Shown one piece after another: positions 50,641 through 59,184 of a stretch of 64,000 bases of DNA; position 1 is the stretch's first letter, and every line of letters begins with the position of its first letter. The stretch comes from Pseudocolwellia agarivorans. Lineage in GTDB: Bacteria; Pseudomonadota; Gammaproteobacteria; Enterobacterales; Alteromonadaceae. The notes under the pieces were generated by a model. The model searched no databases, was not told where the DNA came from, and saw only the letters and a program-made list of their open reading frames with translations. A program made the translations under genes and the position numbers. The DNA lies in the NCBI RefSeq assembly GCF_002000085.1, contig NZ_MUZU01000006.1, forward strand, positions 186,001 through 250,000, given 5' to 3'.

Positions 50641-51561
50641 TTAACCCCAACGAGGACTTACTCCTGGGCGTTTGTCAGACTGAGTCGATTCAAATTCATT
50701 TGCCGTTAATCCGTATTCATTTTTAATAAATTCGGACACCTTATCTATTTCAGGGAATAATTTATCTTTTGAAATACCTATTTTTGAAAGTTGATTTAAA
50801 ATATCTTCCTTGTATTTAGACTTAATAATAATTCGTTTTTGTTGTGGGGAGCCCAACCACGTAGAAGGAACTTTTTGGGCATGATGTTTATTATTATCTA
50901 TGCCAAAAAGTAAAAAGGCACCTTCTTGTCGTATAACTCTAGGGTTGTCTAGTTTAGGCTTTACACAAAGAACTGACTGGAGATGATCAGGGTTAATTTT
51001 TTCTAAAAAATAAGATTTCTCTTGTTTAATAATATGCATAAGCCGATTGGCGTGCTTATTTTCTTTATAAAATTCTATACTGTTTTTTTTATGTTGAAAA
51101 TTTATTTCAAAATCATTTTTAGCCCAAGCTAGTGCAGAGATAACACTAACCGTATCACTATCAAAATATTTAATTTCTTTTTGCGGTATTTTAAAGAAAA
51201 CAACTTCACCATCTTCACCTTTTTCCTCAAGGCTTGAGCATGAAAAATATAAGGCAACCAATGGGTTTTCAGTAATATCTAACAATCGGGTAGGTAAGTC
51301 ATAATGTTGCATTTTTACTAATTTTTCAAAGTTAGTCTGCATATGTGAAAAGTCACTAGGACATCTCATTATAATTTCCCGTACAATCTTATCTTCATTA
51401 GAGTACCATTCATCTTTTCGATATATTGAAGGTTGAAGTTCAAATTTTTTATTCGCATGCCCTCTGAAATAGGAGGAAAGCTCATCTTCATCAACATTCG
51501 ATATAACATTAAGAAAATCATTTACACTTTTACATTCTAACTCTTCTTTTTCTGTTTCCAT
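50641..51561 (-). CDS. FRG-domain protein
   Basis: The product is 306 residues. The namesake motif is in SSYFRGHANKKFELQPSIYR (residues 30-48). The second conserved block, KMQHYDLPTRLLDITENPLVALYFS, follows at about residue 85-110, as in other FRG proteins. There is no signal peptide or membrane segment. FRG domains have no settled biochemical role; they occur in accessory regions and in some candidate defence systems. It has lower GC and more Lys/Asn than its neighbours, in keeping with acquisition. It lies 31 bp after ubiX on the same strand and may be transcribed with it. Confidence 0.85.
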   Translation of the reverse strand: METEKEELECKSVNDFLNVISNVDEDELSSYFRGHANKKFELQPSIYRKDEWYSNEDKIVREIIMRCPSDFSHMQTNFEKLVKMQHYDLPTRLLDITENPLVALYFSCSSLEEKGEDGEVVFFKIPQKEIKYFDSDTVSVISALAWAKNDFEINFQHKKNSIEFYKENKHANRLMHIIKQEKSYFLEKINPDHLQSVLCVKPKLDNPRVIRQEGAFLLFGIDNNKHHAQKVPSTWLGSPQQKRIIIKSKYKEDILNQLSKIGISKDKLFPEIDKVSEFIKNEYGLTANEFESTQSDKRPGVSPRWG

Positions 51562-51592
51562 TAGATAAACTCCTTTTAATTACCTTTAAAAT

Positions 51593-52246
51593 TTACCCTT
51601 TCTGATATCCCCAGCGCGGCATGATTTTTTGATCAATACCAATATGATCTAACATTCGGCCAACCATAAAATCGATTAAGTCGTTTATTGATTCAGGGTT
51701 GTGATAAAAGCCCGGTGACGCAGGCATTATAGTTACGCCCATTTGCGACAGGGTTAACATGTTTTGTAGGTGAATGGTTGAATATGGGGTTTCGCGCGGA
51801 ACTAAAATAAGCTGTCCGCGTTCTTTAATTACTACATCGGCTGCGCGTTCTATTAAGTTATCGCTCATGCCTTGGCTAATGGCGGCAAGTGTTCCGGTTG
51901 AACACGGGCAAACCACCATAAGTTTAGGTGCTGCGGAGCCTGAAGCTACGGGCGAGAACCATTGTTCTTTACCAAATACAATAATTTGCTCGGGCTTACC
52001 TTTAAATTTTTCGATAAAAAATTGGCTAGCGGCATCGGGAGATGATGGGACTTTCAGCCCTACTTCGGTATCAAATACCACTTTAGCGGCACTCGAACAT
52101 AATAGGTAAATTTGATAATTGGCCGCCACTAAACATTCAATAAGGCGTAGCGCGTAAGCTGAGCCTGATGCACCTGTTATGGCTAAGGTGATTTTTTTAT
52201 CAAATGTTGTGTTGTTTATTTTATCTTTTTCGGTCGCTAAACTCAT
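51593..52246 (-). CDS. ubiX: Flavin prenyltransferase UbiX
   Basis: The product is 217 residues. It belongs to the UbiX/Pad1 flavoprotein fold: [18 protein letters not shown] gives the nucleotide-binding start, [25 protein letters not shown] and the [17 protein letters not shown] segment bind FMN and dimethylallyl phosphate. It makes prenylated FMN, the cofactor of the decarboxylase UbiD in ubiquinone synthesis. It lies 12 bp downstream of mpl; the pair often occurs together. Confidence 0.97.
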   Translation of the reverse strand: MSLATEKDKINNTTFDKKITLAITGASGSAYALRLIECLVAANYQIYLLCSSAAKVVFDTEVGLKVPSSPDAASQFFIEKFKGKPEQIIVFGKEQWFSPVASGSAAPKLMVVCPCSTGTLAAISQGMSDNLIERAADVVIKERGQLILVPRETPYSTIHLQNMLTLSQMGVTIMPASPGFYHNPESINDLIDFMVGRMLDHIGIDQKIMPRWGYQKG

Positions 52247-52258
52247 TGTATAAACCTT

Positions 52259-53641
52259 TTACTGTTTGTCTGCTAACGAACTAAGAAGTTTGTTATGTAT
52301 GTCGCCAAAACCGCCGTTACTCATAACCACTATGGTGTCGTTGGCTTGTGCTTGCTCGGTAATGTTATCAACTAAGCCCGTTAAGTCAGCACTTACAACA
52401 CAAGGCGCTTTACAGTCTTTTATTAAGTCTTCAACCGACCAGTCAACGCCATCACCTTGGTAAATAAAAACAAGATCGGCATGATCGAGCGAAGCCGCTA
52501 AGGTGTCTTTATGTACGCCTGATTTCATGGTGTTTGAGCGAGGTTCTAGTACCGCAATAATACGCTGTTCGCCTACATGAGCACGAACACCTGTCAGTGT
52601 TTTAGTAATTGCCGTTGGATGATGGGCAAAATCGTCAAACACTTTAATGCCATTTACGGTGCCGCGAAGCTCTAAACGTCGTTTGGTATTAACAAATTCA
52701 GCAAGCGCTTCAATACCTACGTCACTTGGTACGCCAGCATGTCGTGCTGCAGCAATCGCCATTAAGCCATTTTCAATATTAAAGTCGCCAATTAAATCCC
52801 ATTTAACGGTGCCCTGCACTTCGCCTTTAAAGCTAACGATAAACTCGCTTCCGTCTGCTTTAAGTTTTTCGGCATACCAACCTTGGTTGCTATTTTGTTC
52901 GCCGCTATTGCTGAGGGTACTTTGTTGCGTAGGTGTCCAGCAGCCTTTTTCAATGGTTTCTGTAATAGCTTGCTCACCTTGCGGATAAAGCACTAAGCCG
53001 TTACTTGGCACCATTCTAATAAGGTGATGAAATTGTTTTTGAATATCACTTAAATCATCAAAAATATCAGCATGATCAAACTCTAAATTGTTGATCACTA
53101 AAGTACGTGGTCGGTAATGTACGAACTTAGATCGTTTATCAAAAAAGGCAGTGTCGTATTCATCGGCTTCAATCACAAAAAATGGTGACTCGCCTAGTCG
53201 AGCTGAACTTTCAAAGTTTTGTGGTACGCCGCCAATTAAATAACCCGGCGCCATTTTGGCGTATTCTAAAATCCACGTTAGCATGCTGCTGGTGGTGGTT
53301 TTACCGTGCGTACCTGAAACCGCCAACACCCAGCGATCTTTTAACACGCTTTCAAGTAACCATTGCGGACCCGATGTATAAGCAATATTACGGTCTAATA
53401 CATATTCAACCATAGGATTACCGCGTGACATGGCATTGCCGACTATCACTAGATCAGGCTCGTCTTTTAAATGCTCTATTTGGTAACCTTGTTTTAGCTC
53501 AATACCTAACTCTTCGAGCTGAGTGCTCATTGGTGGATACACGTTAGCATCGCAACCTGAAACTCGATGCCCTAACTGTTTTGCAATGGCGGCAATTCCG
53601 CCCATAAATGTGCCACAAATACCTAAAATATGAATATGCAT
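52259..53641 (-). CDS. mpl: UDP-N-acetylmuramate:L-alanyl-gamma-D-glutamyl-meso-diaminopimelate ligase
   Basis: The product is 460 residues. Mur ligase features are in order: MHIHILGICGTFMGGIAAIA, the ATP loop SGTHGKTTTSSMLTW, EADEYDTAFFDKRSKFVHY with the HYRPR motif typical of Mpl, and DDFAHHPTAI near the C-terminal domain. It reattaches recycled murein tripeptide to UDP-MurNAc in peptidoglycan recycling. It is divergent from the MOSC gene (175 bp). Confidence 0.97.
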   Translation of the reverse strand: MHIHILGICGTFMGGIAAIAKQLGHRVSGCDANVYPPMSTQLEELGIELKQGYQIEHLKDEPDLVIVGNAMSRGNPMVEYVLDRNIAYTSGPQWLLESVLKDRWVLAVSGTHGKTTTSSMLTWILEYAKMAPGYLIGGVPQNFESSARLGESPFFVIEADEYDTAFFDKRSKFVHYRPRTLVINNLEFDHADIFDDLSDIQKQFHHLIRMVPSNGLVLYPQGEQAITETIEKGCWTPTQQSTLSNSGEQNSNQGWYAEKLKADGSEFIVSFKGEVQGTVKWDLIGDFNIENGLMAIAAARHAGVPSDVGIEALAEFVNTKRRLELRGTVNGIKVFDDFAHHPTAITKTLTGVRAHVGEQRIIAVLEPRSNTMKSGVHKDTLAASLDHADLVFIYQGDGVDWSVEDLIKDCKAPCVVSADLTGLVDNITEQAQANDTIVVMSNGGFGDIHNKLLSSLADKQ

Positions 53642-53816
53642 ATGCCTACCAAAAACTCAAAAATAACAACCTTGTAATATCATAGCAATATACCTTAGTC
53701 ACCATAGGTAACACTAGCCGAACATGCATTTTATTCTATATCTGTGATTGAATCACAAGTGAGTTACGCGTAAATTAGGCTTACATTGACGTTGTGAAAA
53801 TAAATAAGGAAGTAGC

Positions 53817-54986
53817 GTGACTAATATAGCATTACAATCAATTTCAGTTTATCCGATTAAATCATCGTCAAATATTCAACTTTCAAATAGCTGGGTAGAA
53901 GAATTAGGCTTAGCTTTTGACCGACGTTTTATGGTTGCTACCGAAAAAGGTGAAATGCTTACCGCTAGAACCGAACCACGCTTATGTTTAATTCAAGCCA
54001 ATTTAACCGCTAACGGAATCAACATTACGGCGCCGGGTATGCCTGTTTTGTCGGTTGAATATTCAAAGCTATCAACCGAATACCAAAAAACAGCGATATG
54101 GAGCACAACCTTAAACGGTCAAAAAAGTGCTGAATATTACAACCAATGGTTTAGTCGCTATTTAAACAAGCCTTGCCAGTTATTATTTTTTGGCGACGAA
54201 TCGGAACGCTTTGTTAAAAATAAAAATAGCCAAGTAGGTTTTGCTGATGGTTACCCCATTTTACTTATTTCTCAGCAATCTCTTACCCATTTAAACCAAA
54301 AGTTAGGTACAAATCATATTGCTTCTATGACACAATTTAGACCTAACTTAGTTGTAGATGGTTGCAACGGTTTTGATGAAGATACATGGAAACATATTCG
54401 AATAGGTGAAGTAGAGTTTGAAGTAACTAAACCTTGTTCTCGTTGTATTTTCACCACAATAAATCCAGAAACAGCTGAGAAGAATAGCCAACAAGAACCC
54501 TTAAAAACATTGAAGTCGTTCCGACAAGTTGAAAATGGCGATGTTATGTTTGGTCAAAACTTAGTACCGCTGAACCAAGGGCAAATTAAAATAGGCGACA
54601 AAGTTGAAATAATTGAAACCAAGCAACCTCCTATTTTTGTCATAAAAGAAACTAAACAAATGAAAGATAAAGCTAGCCAAGCTCCTACGCCAGTAAAAGT
54701 AAATAAAAAACCGAAGCTTAACTTTAGCTCTTGGAACAAAGAAGTTGTAGGTAACAACAAAGGCACTATTTTAGAACAAGCTGAAGATGCGGGTTTAATT
54801 TTACCTTACTCATGCCGAGGTGGAATGTGCGGACGCTGTAAAATAAAACTTGATAACGGCAATGTTGAAGAATTATCAACAGATGGTTTGTCTGAAAAAG
54901 ATAAAGAACAAGGTTATGTTTTAGCTTGTAGCGCTATTCCAAAATCAGATGTAGTGCTAAGTAAACCACTTAGGCCAGAAAGGTAA
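53817..54986 (+). CDS. YcbX-type MOSC-domain protein with C-terminal 2Fe-2S ferredoxin domain
   Basis: The product is 389 residues, starting at a GTG after AAGGAAG. The N-terminal MOSC_N region has SISVYPIKSS, the MOSC core follows to about residue 265 with VTKPCSRCIFTTINP (Moco-binding Cys), and a plant-type ferredoxin domain ends the protein (YSCRGGMCGRCKIKL and, later, LACSA), giving the four cluster cysteines. YcbX of E. coli detoxifies N-hydroxylated bases with molybdenum cofactor. Here the gene lies only 4 bp before pxpA, so it is probably co-transcribed with the 5-oxoprolinase genes. Confidence 0.93.
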   Translation: MTNIALQSISVYPIKSSSNIQLSNSWVEELGLAFDRRFMVATEKGEMLTARTEPRLCLIQANLTANGINITAPGMPVLSVEYSKLSTEYQKTAIWSTTLNGQKSAEYYNQWFSRYLNKPCQLLFFGDESERFVKNKNSQVGFADGYPILLISQQSLTHLNQKLGTNHIASMTQFRPNLVVDGCNGFDEDTWKHIRIGEVEFEVTKPCSRCIFTTINPETAEKNSQQEPLKTLKSFRQVENGDVMFGQNLVPLNQGQIKIGDKVEIIETKQPPIFVIKETKQMKDKASQAPTPVKVNKKPKLNFSSWNKEVVGNNKGTILEQAEDAGLILPYSCRGGMCGRCKIKLDNGNVEELSTDGLSEKDKEQGYVLACSAIPKSDVVLSKPLRPER

Positions 54987-54990
54987 AACC

Positions 54991-55725
54991 ATGAAACTCA
55001 ACTGCGATTTAGGTGAAAAAGTACATGACAACGATGCGTTGATCATGCCTTATATTGACATGGCGAATATCGCTTGTGGCTTTCATGCATCAGATCCTTT
55101 AACAATATTGAACACTATAAAGTTAGCACTTACACACAAGGTAACTATTGGTGCACATCCTAGTTATAACGACAAAGACAACTTTGGTCGTATCACAGTA
55201 AGTTATTCCGCCGAAGAACTTATTGCACTTATTCAATACCAAATAGGTGCAATGCACGCGATATGTGTCAGCAACAATGCTCAGCTTAGTTATGTAAAAC
55301 CTCATGGCGCTTTGTATAACGACATGATGAAAAATTCGGTAATATTCGAACAAGTGTGCCAAGCTATTTCAGGCGTTGATGCTTCTCTTCCTTTATTAAT
55401 ACAAGCATTACCTGATACAGATAAAAACTTTATCGCCCTAAAAAAAATAGCATCTACGTACAATGTTTCTTTATTATTTGAAGCCTTTGCTGACAGAGAA
55501 TATACCGACGAAGGTTTGCTAGTAGCTCGCAGTGAAGAAAACGCCGTAATACATGACACAGATAAAATTATTTCTCGATGTGAAAAGCTGATCAGAGATA
55601 ATCAATTCATCAGTATTAACGGAAAAACATTACCACTCACAGTTGATTCTCTTTGTGTACATGGGGATAATCCCGCGGCAATTAAGGTAGTAAAAAAGCT
55701 TCATCAATTACTACAAACTCAATAA
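54991..55725 (+). CDS. pxpA: 5-oxoprolinase subunit PxpA (LamB/YcsF family)
   Basis: The product is 244 residues. It starts MKLNCDLGEKVHDNDALIMPYID and has NIACGFHASDP, IGAHPSYNDKDNFGR, VKPHGALYNDM and the C-terminal LCVHGDNPAA, all conserved LamB/YcsF segments. With PxpB and PxpC it cleaves 5-oxoproline to glutamate using ATP, disposing of a glutathione- and glutamine-derived waste product. It is followed by pxpB after 14 bp. Confidence 0.96.
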   Translation: MKLNCDLGEKVHDNDALIMPYIDMANIACGFHASDPLTILNTIKLALTHKVTIGAHPSYNDKDNFGRITVSYSAEELIALIQYQIGAMHAICVSNNAQLSYVKPHGALYNDMMKNSVIFEQVCQAISGVDASLPLLIQALPDTDKNFIALKKIASTYNVSLLFEAFADREYTDEGLLVARSEENAVIHDTDKIISRCEKLIRDNQFISINGKTLPLTVDSLCVHGDNPAAIKVVKKLHQLLQTQ

Positions 55726-55739
55726 GAGCTTCAATGTAA

Positions 55740-56495
55740 ATGTCTAAAAATATTAAAAGTACAAAAGGTTTACCCTTAGTTACACTTTCATATATTAGTG
55801 AAAATGCGGTATTACTTGAGTGGCCTGAAAAAGTTTGTGCGGTGCAACATCAACATATAATGCATTGCCAGCAACAAATTGGTTTAGCACTTAAAAGCAC
55901 AGTTATAGATTCAATTGCCAGCTATGCCAGCCTGATTATTTATTATAAATTTGATCAAATAACTCACGACTCGTTAAACACTCTTTTGCTCAATGTGGTG
56001 CAAAAAAGCCACTTATCGAATGAAAACTTAACACTTTCTAAACAAACATCAGAAACCGAAATAGAAATACCTGTTTATTATGGTGAAGAAGCGGGTTGGG
56101 ATATTCAAACCGTTGCACAGCAAACACAATTAACTTGTGCTGAAGTTATTCAGTATCATACTCAAACAACGTATCGAGCTTATGCGTTAGGTTTTACTCC
56201 CGGTTTTTGTTATTTAGGTGAACTTGTACCTAGATTACAGTTAGCTCGAAAATCATCTCCAAGATTGTCTGTTCCTAAAGGTGCTGTTGCTATTGCCGAA
56301 CAACAAACAGCTGTTTACCCAAATACTAGCCCCGGTGGTTGGCATATTATTGGGCAAACACCTCTCGATATGTATAGCGTTAAAAACAACGAGTTTGAAA
56401 GTACCATTAGCGTTGGTCAGTCAGTAAAGTTTGTATCAATTACTCAAGCTGAATTTTTATCTTTGGGCGGCGAGCTTATAAAGGAATATGTTTAA
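55740..56495 (+). CDS. pxpB: 5-oxoprolinase subunit PxpB (KipI family)
   Basis: The product is 251 residues. It has an N-terminal region of about 100 residues and the KipI/PxpB core: HTQTTYRAYALGFTPGFCYLGEL, SPRLSVPKGAVAIAEQQTAVYP and SPGGWHIIGQTPLDMY. It is about 25 residues longer than the usual KipI at the N-terminus, but the frame is continuous. Its last base is the first base of the pxpC start codon (TAATG overlap). Confidence 0.95.
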   Translation: MSKNIKSTKGLPLVTLSYISENAVLLEWPEKVCAVQHQHIMHCQQQIGLALKSTVIDSIASYASLIIYYKFDQITHDSLNTLLLNVVQKSHLSNENLTLSKQTSETEIEIPVYYGEEAGWDIQTVAQQTQLTCAEVIQYHTQTTYRAYALGFTPGFCYLGELVPRLQLARKSSPRLSVPKGAVAIAEQQTAVYPNTSPGGWHIIGQTPLDMYSVKNNEFESTISVGQSVKFVSITQAEFLSLGGELIKEYV

Positions 56496-57493
56496 TGAAT
56501 AAGCGCGTAAAACATAACACTGATAACTATTTAACAGTGATCAAAAAAAACGGGTTGTGTAGTATTCAAGATCTGGGTCGATTATCAAGTCAGCATCTAG
56601 GATTTAGTGCTGGTGGCGTAGCAGACGAATACGCATTTTTATTTGCTAACTATTTACTGGGCAATGATCAAAATAGTGCTCAATTAGAAATAACCTTAGG
56701 GCAAATAACGTTTAAAGCTGCACAAGATTGCACCATAGCGATTACAGGAGCTGATTGCTCTGTTTATATAAACGATAATCCGATTAAAAATTGGCAAGCT
56801 CACCAAGTTAGTGCTAACGATATAATACGCTTTGGCCAGCCTAAAGAGGGATTACACACATACCTAGCAATTACTGGCGGTATTCAAAGTCAACAATGGC
56901 TAAATAGCCAATCGCAAACATCAACCGAAAATAGGTTAAGCTTTGGTGCAACAGCAATTGTTGAAGGGAGTAAAATCGAGTTATTAAACACCTGTTTTGC
57001 AAGTAAAGAGCATAATCAACATACTGCTCACATAAACTATAAACGCCAGCTAACACCAAGCCTTTTTTACAATAATATTCAAGAAACATTAATATTACGC
57101 TTTATTCCACAGCCTTTATTTTTAGGGCTTAGCAGTAAAGAGCAAGATCTACTTTGTGCTCATCTTTTTACTATTTCGTCAGACAGCAATCGTATGGGAT
57201 ATCGCTTGTCGACGTTACCTGAAAAAATTATAACAACGATCACTAATTTACCTAAGCCTACACTTTCAAAACCCGTTACTTTTGGTGCAATTCAACTCCC
57301 TAGTAATAACCAACCAATTGTTTTAATGAAAGAAAGACAAACCATAGGCGGGTACCCTGTTTTAGGCGCTGTTATTCAAAGCGATTTATTTAAACTCTGT
57401 CAGTTGCGCCCCGGCAATAAAGTACAATTTATGCCAACAACCCTAAACTTTGCACAACAACAACTAAGCGCTTTGTATCAAAAATTTAATTAA
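56495..57493 (+). CDS. pxpC: 5-oxoprolinase subunit PxpC (KipA family)
   Basis: The product is 332 residues. Biotin-dependent carboxyltransferase-type signatures are visible: GLCSIQDLGRLSSQHLGFSAGG, ANYLLGNDQNSAQLEIT, SSDSNRMGYRL and IVLMKERQTIGGYPVLGAVI. It forms the catalytic complex with PxpB. It ends the operon YcbX-like/pxpABC; I see no clear terminator in the following 220 bp. Confidence 0.95.
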   Translation: MNKRVKHNTDNYLTVIKKNGLCSIQDLGRLSSQHLGFSAGGVADEYAFLFANYLLGNDQNSAQLEITLGQITFKAAQDCTIAITGADCSVYINDNPIKNWQAHQVSANDIIRFGQPKEGLHTYLAITGGIQSQQWLNSQSQTSTENRLSFGATAIVEGSKIELLNTCFASKEHNQHTAHINYKRQLTPSLFYNNIQETLILRFIPQPLFLGLSSKEQDLLCAHLFTISSDSNRMGYRLSTLPEKIITTITNLPKPTLSKPVTFGAIQLPSNNQPIVLMKERQTIGGYPVLGAVIQSDLFKLCQLRPGNKVQFMPTTLNFAQQQLSALYQKFN

Positions 57494-57537
57494 CCTATTA
57501 TCTTGCAACAAAATATATACCCGTTAATTTTCAGTTC

Positions 57538-57578
57538 GCACTGTAAGCGTGCAAAATTTCAAGAACAGTGCAACGCTT
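57538..57578 (+). promoter_or_regulatory. Overlapping hairpins in the nitrate transporter leader
   Basis: GCACTGT (57538-57544) pairs with ACAGTGC (57565-57571), while the intervening AAGCGT (57545-57550) pairs with ACGCTT (57573-57578). The two stems interleave, so they form either a pseudoknot or two exclusive folds, about 140-175 bases upstream of the transporter start. No T-tract terminator follows, so a classic attenuator is not shown. Confidence 0.35.
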
Positions 57579-57714
57579 CACGTAAACCCACCGCACATAA
57601 AAAATAAACAACTGATAATTAACAACAAAAATAGTTTACATCAGTGGCACTAGGCTTGCTCTTATCATACCAATAGTTTTTATTTTCAAATTTGAATGGA
57701 ATGGTGAATACGAA

Positions 57715-59184
57715 ATGAGCGGTCAAGCTGGCATTAACTTATTATCTTTTACAGGAAAAATGAAGGTTCTCCACTTAAGTTGGATGGCCTTTTTCATCAC
57801 CTTTATGGTGTGGTTTAACTTCGCGCCTTTATTATCAGTTATTGGCGATAGCTTAGGTTTAACAAGCAGTGAACTTAAAACACTCATGCTACTTAACGTA
57901 GCGCTTACTATTCCTGCCCGTATTATTATAGGTATGCTTACCGACAAATACGGACCTCGTTTAGTTTACGCCTTATTATTAGGTGTATGTAGTATTCCGT
58001 GTTTTATGTTTGCTTTTGCAAATAGCTTTGAGCAAGCCGCTATAGCTCGCTTTTTATTAGGCTTTATTGGTGCCGGTTTTGTTATTGGTATTCGTATGGT
58101 GTCAGAATGGTTTCCGGCCAATGAGTTAGGTACGGCTGAAGGTATTTATGGTGGTTGGGGGAACTTTGGTTCTGCCGCTGCAGCAATGAGTTTACCGACT
58201 ATTGCCTTATTATTTGGTGGTGAAGATGGCTGGAGGTATTCAATAGCAATAACAGGTATTTTAAGCTTAGTATTTAGTTTTATTTGGTACGCTAACGTTA
58301 GCGATACACCTAAAGGCTCAACTTACTTTAAACCGAAACAAACCGGTGCGATGGAAGTAACGAGCGTTCCTGATTTTTACTTATTAATTATTATGAAGTT
58401 ACCTATGTATGGCGCATTAGCTTTACTTGCATGGAAACTTTCACCATCAGGTGTTCAACTCTTAACAGAAAATACAACACTAGCTGCCTACTTAGCACTT
58501 GTTATCTTATTTTTAATCGAAGTAAAACAAACCTATAAAGTCAACGGACACCTATTCAAAAAAGAAGTACCTGAAGCACATCGTTACCAGTTCAAACAAG
58601 TAGCCGTATTGAACGTGCTTTATTTTGCAACTTTTGGTTCTGAGTTAGCCGTTATTTCAATGTTACCTTTATTTTTTGCTGAAACCTTTGAGCTTGATAT
58701 GGTTTACGCAGCGATGCTCGCTTCAATGTATGCTTTTATGAATTTAATGTCTCGTCCTGGTGGCGGTTGGTTAAGTGATAAGTTTGGCCGTAAAAAAACC
58801 TTACTTATTTTAACTGCAGGTTTAGCTATTGGGTACTTTACGGTGTCGCTTATCGATAATTCATGGCCTTTAGCAATTGCAGTTCTTACCGTTATGGCAT
58901 GTTCATTCTTCGTTCAAGCGGGTGAAGGTGCTGTATTTGCTGCAGTACCATTAATTAAACGTCGTTTAACAGGCCAAATCGCTGGTATGACGGGGGCTTA
59001 CGGAAACGTGGGTGCAGTGGTTTATTTAACCGTATTATCAATGGTAAGCTACGAAGTATTCTTTTTAGTTATTGCGGCTACGGCAGTTGTTGGTTTTATC
59101 GCATTATTATTTATGCAAGAACCTAAAGGTACAATTACCGAAGTACGTGAAGACGGTAGCATTGAGCTAATTAATGTCTCTTAA
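57715..59184 (+). CDS. NarK/NasA-type nitrate/nitrite transporter (MFS)
   Basis: The product is 489 residues with twelve transmembrane helices. The nitrate signature in helix 5 is present as GFIGAGFVIGIRMVSEWF with the substrate-binding Arg, and a second one near helix 11, QAGEGAVFAAVPLIKRRLTG. SRPGGGWLSDKFGRKK is the usual MFS loop. It imports nitrate or exchanges it for nitrite. It overlaps the kinase/phosphatase gene by 11 bp. No nitrate or nitrite reductase gene is in the window. Confidence 0.93.
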   Translation: MSGQAGINLLSFTGKMKVLHLSWMAFFITFMVWFNFAPLLSVIGDSLGLTSSELKTLMLLNVALTIPARIIIGMLTDKYGPRLVYALLLGVCSIPCFMFAFANSFEQAAIARFLLGFIGAGFVIGIRMVSEWFPANELGTAEGIYGGWGNFGSAAAAMSLPTIALLFGGEDGWRYSIAITGILSLVFSFIWYANVSDTPKGSTYFKPKQTGAMEVTSVPDFYLLIIMKLPMYGALALLAWKLSPSGVQLLTENTTLAAYLALVILFLIEVKQTYKVNGHLFKKEVPEAHRYQFKQVAVLNVLYFATFGSELAVISMLPLFFAETFELDMVYAAMLASMYAFMNLMSRPGGGWLSDKFGRKKTLLILTAGLAIGYFTVSLIDNSWPLAIAVLTVMACSFFVQAGEGAVFAAVPLIKRRLTGQIAGMTGAYGNVGAVVYLTVLSMVSYEVFFLVIAATAVVGFIALLFMQEPKGTITEVREDGSIELINVS

